A DNA stretch of 64,000 nucleotides from Metapseudomonas boanensis. Its GTDB lineage: Bacteria; Pseudomonadota; Gammaproteobacteria; Pseudomonadales; Pseudomonadaceae. Positions within the stretch are counted from its first letter, which is position 1, and the number at the start of each line of letters is the position of its first letter. The stretch covers positions 310,001 through 374,000 of the forward strand of contig NZ_JAGTIS010000002.1 of the NCBI RefSeq assembly GCF_018704125.1, read 5' to 3'. Made by a program: the position numbers and the translations under genes. The notes under the pieces are model-generated. The model had not been told where the DNA came from and made no database searches. It saw nothing but the letters and a program-made list of their open reading frames with translations. Below, one piece after another: positions 60,302 through 64,000 of this stretch.

Positions 60302-60688
60302 ATGCGCAAAGCAGTAACCGCCCTCGCCCTCAGCCTGCTGGCGACCCAAGCCGTCGTGGCTGGTGAGACCACCAACAACGCCATCGGTGGTGGCCTCGGC
60401 GGTGCCCTGGGCAATGTCGTCGGCAACGCCATCGGCGGTGGCACCGGCGCAGCCATCGGTGCAGGCCTCGGCGGTGCCGCTGGCGGCGCCATGACTGCGA
60501 AGAGCGGCCGCAAAACCGAAGCGGCGATTGGTGGTGGCCTGGGTGCTGCAGGTGGCTCGGTGGTCGGCCGCTCCCTCGGCGGCTCTACCGGCTCCGCCAT
60601 CGGTGCGGGCCTTGGCGGGGCAGCGGGCGGCGCTATCGCCACCGAACTGAGCAAGGGCGGCAGCCACCGCAAGCATCGTCACGACTGA
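60302..60688 (+). CDS. Secreted glycine-zipper protein (paralogue)
   Basis: This 128-residue protein has a signal peptide (RKAVTALALSLLATQAVVA) and a Gly/Ala-zipper region that aligns with the upstream paralogue, including KTEAAIGGGLGAAGGSVVGRS. It lacks the acidic patch and ends in a short basic SHRKHRHD. The two genes arose by tandem duplication and then diverged in the tails. Function is unknown; a membrane-associated stress or envelope role is a family-level guess. Confidence 0.75.
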   Translation: MRKAVTALALSLLATQAVVAGETTNNAIGGGLGGALGNVVGNAIGGGTGAAIGAGLGGAAGGAMTAKSGRKTEAAIGGGLGAAGGSVVGRSLGGSTGSAIGAGLGGAAGGAIATELSKGGSHRKHRHD

Positions 60689-60739
60689 TCGATGCGCACA
60701 CAAAAAGCCCGGCATTTGCCGTAAAGCTGTTCACATAAG

Positions 60740-60779
60740 AAAAACGCCGCTTTTCCTTCAGCAGGAGGGCGGCGTTTTT
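60740..60779. terminator. Terminator inside the inserted element
   Basis: AAAAACGCCGC (60740-60750) pairs with GCGGCGTTTTT (60769-60779), with further pairing inside the loop (TCCT/AGGA). It would stop transcription from either side and so replaces the terminator that the insertion broke. Confidence 0.85.
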
Positions 60780-60824
60780 GGTTTTACATCATCACGAAGT
60801 TGTTTCTGTTGGGCAGGTATCTCT

Positions 60825-60883
60825 CGTAGGAGCGAGCTCTGCCCGCGAACCCGCCTCCTTCGCGAGCAGAGCTCGCTCCTACG
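60825..60883. repeat. REP-type palindrome (GTAGGAGCGAGCTC) inside the element
   Basis: CGTAGGAGCGAGCTCTGC (60825-60842) has a perfect 18-base complement at 60866-60883, with an inner CGCGAA/TTCGCG pair. This is a common Pseudomonas REP sequence. Confidence 0.88.
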
Positions 60884-60897
60884 GGGCCTCCAGCTTG

Positions 60898-60921
60898 GTA
60901 GCCCGGATTCATCCGGGCTAC
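60898..60921. repeat. GTAGCCCGGAT palindrome inside the element
   Basis: GTAGCCCGGAT and ATCCGGGCTAC are perfect 11-base arms around TC, a second common Pseudomonas intergenic palindrome. Confidence 0.85.
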
Positions 60922-61035
60922 GAGGTGGCAGACTGCTCCGAAGGCCCGTCACGCCCCTCCTCATATGCGCTGCCGCCAATGCCTAAGTGAACAGCATTAC
61001 GGCATTTGCCGGGCTTTTTCATTGCAGCGCAGTTC

Positions 61036-62283
61036 TCAGCCGATCTGACAGGCCTGCTGCTGGGCCAGCGTATCGCCATTGGCTTCGCAGGCCGCCGCGG
61101 TGAACAGGACATCAGTCGAGGAGTTCAGCGCTGTTTCGGCGGCATCTTGCAGGACGCCGATGATGAAGCCCACGGCCACGACCTGCATGGCCACCTCGCT
61201 GGGGATGCCGAACAGGCTGCAAGCCAGCGGGATCAACAGCAACGAACCACCGGCCACGCCGGAAGCGCCGCAGGCACAGATGGAGGCTACGATGCTCAAC
61301 AAGATGGCGGTGGGGATGTCGACCGCAATACCGAGGGTATTCACCGCCGCCAGGGTCAGCACTGTGATGGTGATGGCGGCACCGGCCATGTTGATGGTCG
61401 CACCCAGCGGGATGGACACTGAATAGGTGTCTTCATGCAGGCCAAGCTTTTCGCACAGCTGCAGGTTGACTGGGATATTGGCCGCCGAACTACGGGTGAA
61501 GAACGCCGTGATACCGCTTTCGCGCAGACAGGTCAGCACCAGCGGATAAGGGTTGCGGCGAATCCTCCAGAATACGATCAGCGGGTTCACCACGAAGGCA
61601 ACGAACAGCATGCAGCCGATCAGCACGACCAGCAGGTGCAGATAACCGAGCAATGCATCGAGGCCGCTCTCGGCCAGGGTGCTGGCCACCAGGCCGAAGA
61701 TACCGAGGGGCGCAAAGCTGATCACCACTTTGACGATCAGTGAAACGCCATGAGACAGGTCGCTGAAGACGTTGCGAGTGGTCTCGCTGCCATGGCGAAT
61801 GGCGATGCCCAGGCCAATGGCCCAAGCCAGGATGCCGATGAAGTTAGCCTCCATCAGGGCCTTGACCGGGTTGGCTACTACGCTGGAGAGCAGCGTCAGC
61901 AGGACCTCGGAAATGCCCGCTGGTGGTGCGACGCCAGTGGCGGCGGTATCCAGCGCCAAGGTGGAGGGGAACAAACTGCTGGCCAGCACAGCGACCACCG
62001 CCGCAGAGAAAGTGCCGATCAGGTAAAGCATCAGGATCGGCCGGATATGGGTGCGCTCGCCCTGTTTGTGGTTGGCGATAGCCGAAGTCACGAGGATGAA
62101 CACCAGCACCGGCGCCACAGCCTTCAGGGCTGAGACAAAGAGGTTGCCGAGAAGGCTGACGGACCTGGCCGCCTCCGGCGAGAACAGCGCCAGCAAGATG
62201 CCAGCCACGAGGCCAATGATGATCCGAGTCACCAGGCTGGTGCATTTCAGGCGTTGCAGGATGGAGCCTTTTTCATGGGTCAT
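61036..62283 (-). CDS. sstT: SstT-type Na+/serine-threonine symporter
   Basis: The 415-residue inner-membrane protein belongs to the dicarboxylate/amino acid:cation symporter (DAACS) family and most resembles Sst[22 protein letters not shown] and [19 protein letters not shown] are the two hairpin/transport motifs, and [21 protein letters not shown] follows in the last helices. I chose [14 protein letters not shown] as the start, which fits the family; an ATG 18 codons upstream is possible, and neither has a strong ribosome site. Confidence 0.9.
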   Translation of the reverse strand: MTHEKGSILQRLKCTSLVTRIIIGLVAGILLALFSPEAARSVSLLGNLFVSALKAVAPVLVFILVTSAIANHKQGERTHIRPILMLYLIGTFSAAVVAVLASSLFPSTLALDTAATGVAPPAGISEVLLTLLSSVVANPVKALMEANFIGILAWAIGLGIAIRHGSETTRNVFSDLSHGVSLIVKVVISFAPLGIFGLVASTLAESGLDALLGYLHLLVVLIGCMLFVAFVVNPLIVFWRIRRNPYPLVLTCLRESGITAFFTRSSAANIPVNLQLCEKLGLHEDTYSVSIPLGATINMAGAAITITVLTLAAVNTLGIAVDIPTAILLSIVASICACGASGVAGGSLLLIPLACSLFGIPSEVAMQVVAVGFIIGVLQDAAETALNSSTDVLFTAAACEANGDTLAQQQACQIG

Positions 62284-62602
62284 GGCAGATACCGCTGAAC
62301 AAGGGGTCGCGTCATGGAGGCGACCAAATGGGGTCATTGAATCCTGATAGCGCCTCTCGCTCGCTGCCGTAGATCAAACGAAAAGAGAAACCCGCGCCGC
62401 AGGGTGGATCACCCTGCAGTCTTGGGGGCGTTTCAGGTTTGGCGCGCATTGTGCGGGCTTGCGCCAAGGAAGGGTAGAGCGAGAGGACTATCGGTCCCAC
62501 GGATGTCGCCATTTCGGCCGTTTCGGGTCGAACTGGTGAAACTTATCCACAAGAGCGACGGGAGCAAGAAGGGCAACTGTAAGAAACAAGCAGAACCTTG
62601 TC
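62284..62602. other. sstT upstream region with hairpin
   Basis: The 319-base region holds GCAGGGTG-GAT-CACCCTGC (62399-62417), a perfect 8-bp hairpin that would lie about 120 bases into an sstT leader. No riboswitch consensus is recognised, and no gene is seen. Confidence 0.4.
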
Positions 62603-63040
62603 TCAGCCAGTAACCAGCAACTCCGTCAACGCCGCCCGCAATGGCTCGGGGATCGCCATCGGCCGGTTGCTGTCACGGTCCACGAAGACGTGGACGAAGC
62701 GTCCGGCGGCGCATGCCTCGCCCTCTCCCTGCTTGAAGATCGCCAGTTCGTACTGCACAGAGCTGTTGCCCAGCTTGCCCACCCGCAGGCCGACCTCGAT
62801 GCGGTCGGGGAAGGCGATGGAAGCGAAGTAGTCGCAGGATGAACTGACCACGAAGCCCACTACCCCGCCCTCATGGATGTCCAGGCCGCCGCGCTCGATC
62901 AGGTAGGTATTCACCGCGCTGTCGAAGAAGCCGTAGTAGACCACGTTGTTCACATGGCCGTAGAGGTCGTTGTCGTGCCAGCGGGTGGTAATGGGCTGGA
63001 AATATCGATAATCGGCGCGCAGGTGCTGGGGTTGAGTCAT
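62603..63040 (-). CDS. 4-hydroxybenzoyl-CoA thioesterase-fold acyl-CoA thioesterase
   Basis: The 145-residue hot-dog-fold thioesterase carries the catalytic aspartate motif RWHDNDLYGHVNNVVYYGFFD of the YbgC/4HBT group and corresponds to PAO1 PA5185. It hydrolyses an acyl-CoA in the cytoplasm; substrate unknown. It lies 22 bases after the alcohol dehydrogenase on the same strand, so both are probably in one operon. Confidence 0.9.
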   Translation of the reverse strand: MTQPQHLRADYRYFQPITTRWHDNDLYGHVNNVVYYGFFDSAVNTYLIERGGLDIHEGGVVGFVVSSSCDYFASIAFPDRIEVGLRVGKLGNSSVQYELAIFKQGEGEACAAGRFVHVFVDRDSNRPMAIPEPLRAALTELLVTG

Positions 63041-63062
63041 CTCTGTTCCTTCTCGTAGCCCG

Positions 63063-64000
63063 TTAATAGGCCGCCTGGTAGATCGACAGCGCCTGGTGCT
63101 CGCTGACCTCGCGGGGATTATTCACCAACAGCCGTTGCTGCTGCATGGCATCGTGAGCCAGTTGCGCCAGGCTGTGTGCCGGCACGCCAGCATCCCGCAG
63201 GCGCGTCGGCAGGCCGCTGCGCTCGCTGAACTCGGCCAGCGCGACGATCAGCTGCTCAGCGAGGCAGGCTGCATTGCCGGGACGAAGCCGGCGGCCCAGC
63301 ACAAGCGGTGCCAGCTCGGCATAGAGTGGTGCAGCCACCTCGGCGTTGAAGCCCAGCACGTGGGGCAGCACCAGCGCATTCGACAGCCCATGGGGAATGT
63401 GGAAGCGCCCGCCCAGCGGATAAGCCAGCGCATGCACGGCCGACACTGGAGCGTTGGCGAAAGCCTGGCCAGCCAGGCAGGCGCCCAACAACATGGCCTG
63501 GCGTGCCGCCCGGTTGCCGCCGTTGCGTACCGCCTCGTCCAGATTGGCCGCCAGCAAGCGCAACGCCTCGCGGGCCAGCAGGTCCGATAGGGGATTCTTC
63601 TTCAGCTTGCTGGTGTAGGCCTCGATGGCATGGACCATCGCATCGATGCCGGTGGCCGCCGTGACCGCAGGCGGCAGGCCGAGGGTAAGGTCGGCATCAA
63701 GTACTGCCAGGTCTGGCAGCAGCAGGGGCGAGACGACACCGAGCTTGGTGGTTCCGCTTGTGGTGACGATGGCGATCGGCGTCACCTCCGAGCCCGTGCC
63801 TGCGGTGGTGGGCACCTGGATCAACGGCAAACGTTTACCCTTGGCATTACCGACGCCGTAGAGGTCCGCCAGGGCCTGGCTACAGTCCGGATGGGCCAGC
63901 ACGGCCACCAGCTTGGCAACGTCCATCGAACTGCCGCCACCGAACCCCACCACCAACTCAGCACCCAGCGCCCTGGCCAGTTCCACGGCTTGCATGACCA
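63063..64000 (-). CDS. Iron-containing alcohol dehydrogenase, 3' part
   Basis: The visible 312 codons are the C-terminal part of a family-III alcohol dehydrogenase (PAO1 PA5186); the N-terminal 70 or so residues lie beyond the window. GGGSSMDVAKLVAVL binds NAD(P), PTTAGTGSEVTPIAIV is the family signature, and the metal ligands lie in TGIDAMVHAIEAY (Asp, His) and VHALAYPLGGRFHIPHG (two His). Start and promoter cannot be seen. Confidence 0.93.
   Translation of the reverse strand, partial: VMQAVELARALGAELVVGFGGGSSMDVAKLVAVLAHPDCSQALADLYGVGNAKGKRLPLIQVPTTAGTGSEVTPIAIVTTSGTTKLGVVSPLLLPDLAVLDADLTLGLPPAVTAATGIDAMVHAIEAYTSKLKKNPLSDLLAREALRLLAANLDEAVRNGGNRAARQAMLLGACLAGQAFANAPVSAVHALAYPLGGRFHIPHGLSNALVLPHVLGFNAEVAAPLYAELAPLVLGRRLRPGNAACLAEQLIVALAEFSERSGLPTRLRDAGVPAHSLAQLAHDAMQQQRLLVNNPREVSEHQALSIYQAAY

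Larger units (their letters stand above)
60721..61000. mobile_element. 280-bp MITE-like non-coding insertion
   Basis: The ends GTAAAGCTGTTCACATAAG (60721-60739) and, read inward from the other side, GTAATGCTGTTCACTTAGG (61000-60982) match at 16 of 19 positions as terminal inverted repeats. Ten-base direct repeats flank the element. Inside are a terminator hairpin and two REP-type palindromes, and no ORF for a transposase. It must have moved with a transposase in trans. A 10-bp duplication is seen in several insertion-sequence families, including IS4 relatives, so I do not assign a family. Confidence 0.85.
60711..61010. repeat. 10-bp target-site duplication flanking the element
   Basis: GGCATTTGCC occurs at 60711-60720 and 61001-61010, exactly next to the two element ends. 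It is the loop region of the original terminator hairpin. Confidence 0.85.
60706..61019. terminator. Terminator split by an inserted element
   Basis: AAAAAGCCC before the left direct repeat and GGGCTTTTT after the right one are the two halves of a single hairpin. With one copy of GGCATTTGCC between them they form a perfect 13-bp bidirectional stem (a 28-base palindrome). The hairpin would have served both the glycine-zipper gene and the convergent sstT gene. Confidence 0.85.

Noticed and set aside
60721-61000. Simple run of unrelated intergenic repeats
   Set aside because: The exact 10-bp direct repeats, the matching ends and the restored terminator show a single insertion rather than independent repeats.
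1-64000. CRISPR array, prophage, tRNA or integron
   Set aside because: No regularly spaced repeats, phage genes, cloverleaf sequences or integrase were seen.

Overview
The window reads as chromosome of a Pseudomonas in the broad P. aeruginosa lineage. It is GC-rich, densely packed, and most genes follow the PAO1 order from memory: the waaA to lipopolysaccharide (LPS) core to ilvE/glnE to aceEF to dipA/msrA block (PAO1 PA4988-PA5020), then the arcDABC to fabY to cysQ/nudE to FdhF to thioesterase block (PA5170-PA5186). I saw no tRNA, rRNA, CRISPR array, prophage or intact insertion sequence.

Layout. (1) 1-4745: the 3' end of a tolC-type outer-membrane channel gene, then a small accessory catabolic cassette. 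It holds a PotD-like binding protein, divergent from an EutQ-like cupin, an old-yellow-enzyme oxidoreductase and an XRE-cupin regulator; a perfect 14-bp inverted repeat lies in the divergent promoter region. (2) 4777-10485: waaA, a LysR/EmrE divergent pair with an 8-bp palindromic operator candidate, an FAD oxidoreductase/aldo-keto reductase pair and a Nudix-like protein. (3) 10577-28661: the LPS core-oligosaccharide region. It holds an acyl-CoA dehydrogenase relic next to an extra NodU-type carbamoyltransferase, then hldE, msbA, a kinase-like gene, two glycosyltransferases, the usual carbamoyltransferase, and the tightly overlapping kinase and glycosyltransferase genes down from waaF/waaC/waaG/waaP. 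(4) 28755-42419: ilvE, glnE, aceE-aceF (pyruvate dehydrogenase E1 and a three-lipoyl E2), dipA, msrA and rlmJ. (5) 42567-44369: a large acyl-CoA dehydrogenase. (6) 44827-49721: the arginine deiminase operon arcDABC, behind a candidate ANR box and a possible 30-residue leader ORF. (7) 50038-59177: fabY, cysQ-nudE, a GMP/IMP nucleotidase, a BON-LysM protein, a LysR regulator, fdhD and an FdhF/YdeP-type molybdoenzyme. (8) 59646-64000: two paralogous glycine-zipper proteins, an SstT-type transporter, a thioesterase and the 3' part of an iron-dependent alcohol dehydrogenase.

How it works together. The core-LPS genes build and decorate the inner core: heptose activation, Kdo transfer, two heptosyl transfers, glucosyl transfer, several phosphorylations and carbamoylation. 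MsbA then exports the product. The arc operon gives ATP from arginine without oxygen, aceEF feeds acetyl-CoA to metabolism, and FabY starts fatty-acid synthesis from acetyl-CoA.

The most striking non-gene structure is at 60711-61010. A 280-bp non-coding element with imperfect 19-bp terminal inverted repeats sits between two copies of a 10-bp direct repeat. Removing the element and one repeat restores a perfect bidirectional terminator hairpin, so it is a miniature transposable element that inserted into a terminator and carries its own terminator and REP-like palindromes. Other leads are twin palindromes before aceE, a repeat family on both sides of fabY, a 130-bp identical duplication inside aceF, the second carbamoyltransferase beside a gene relic, and a sequestered Shine-Dalgarno before the glycine-zipper gene.
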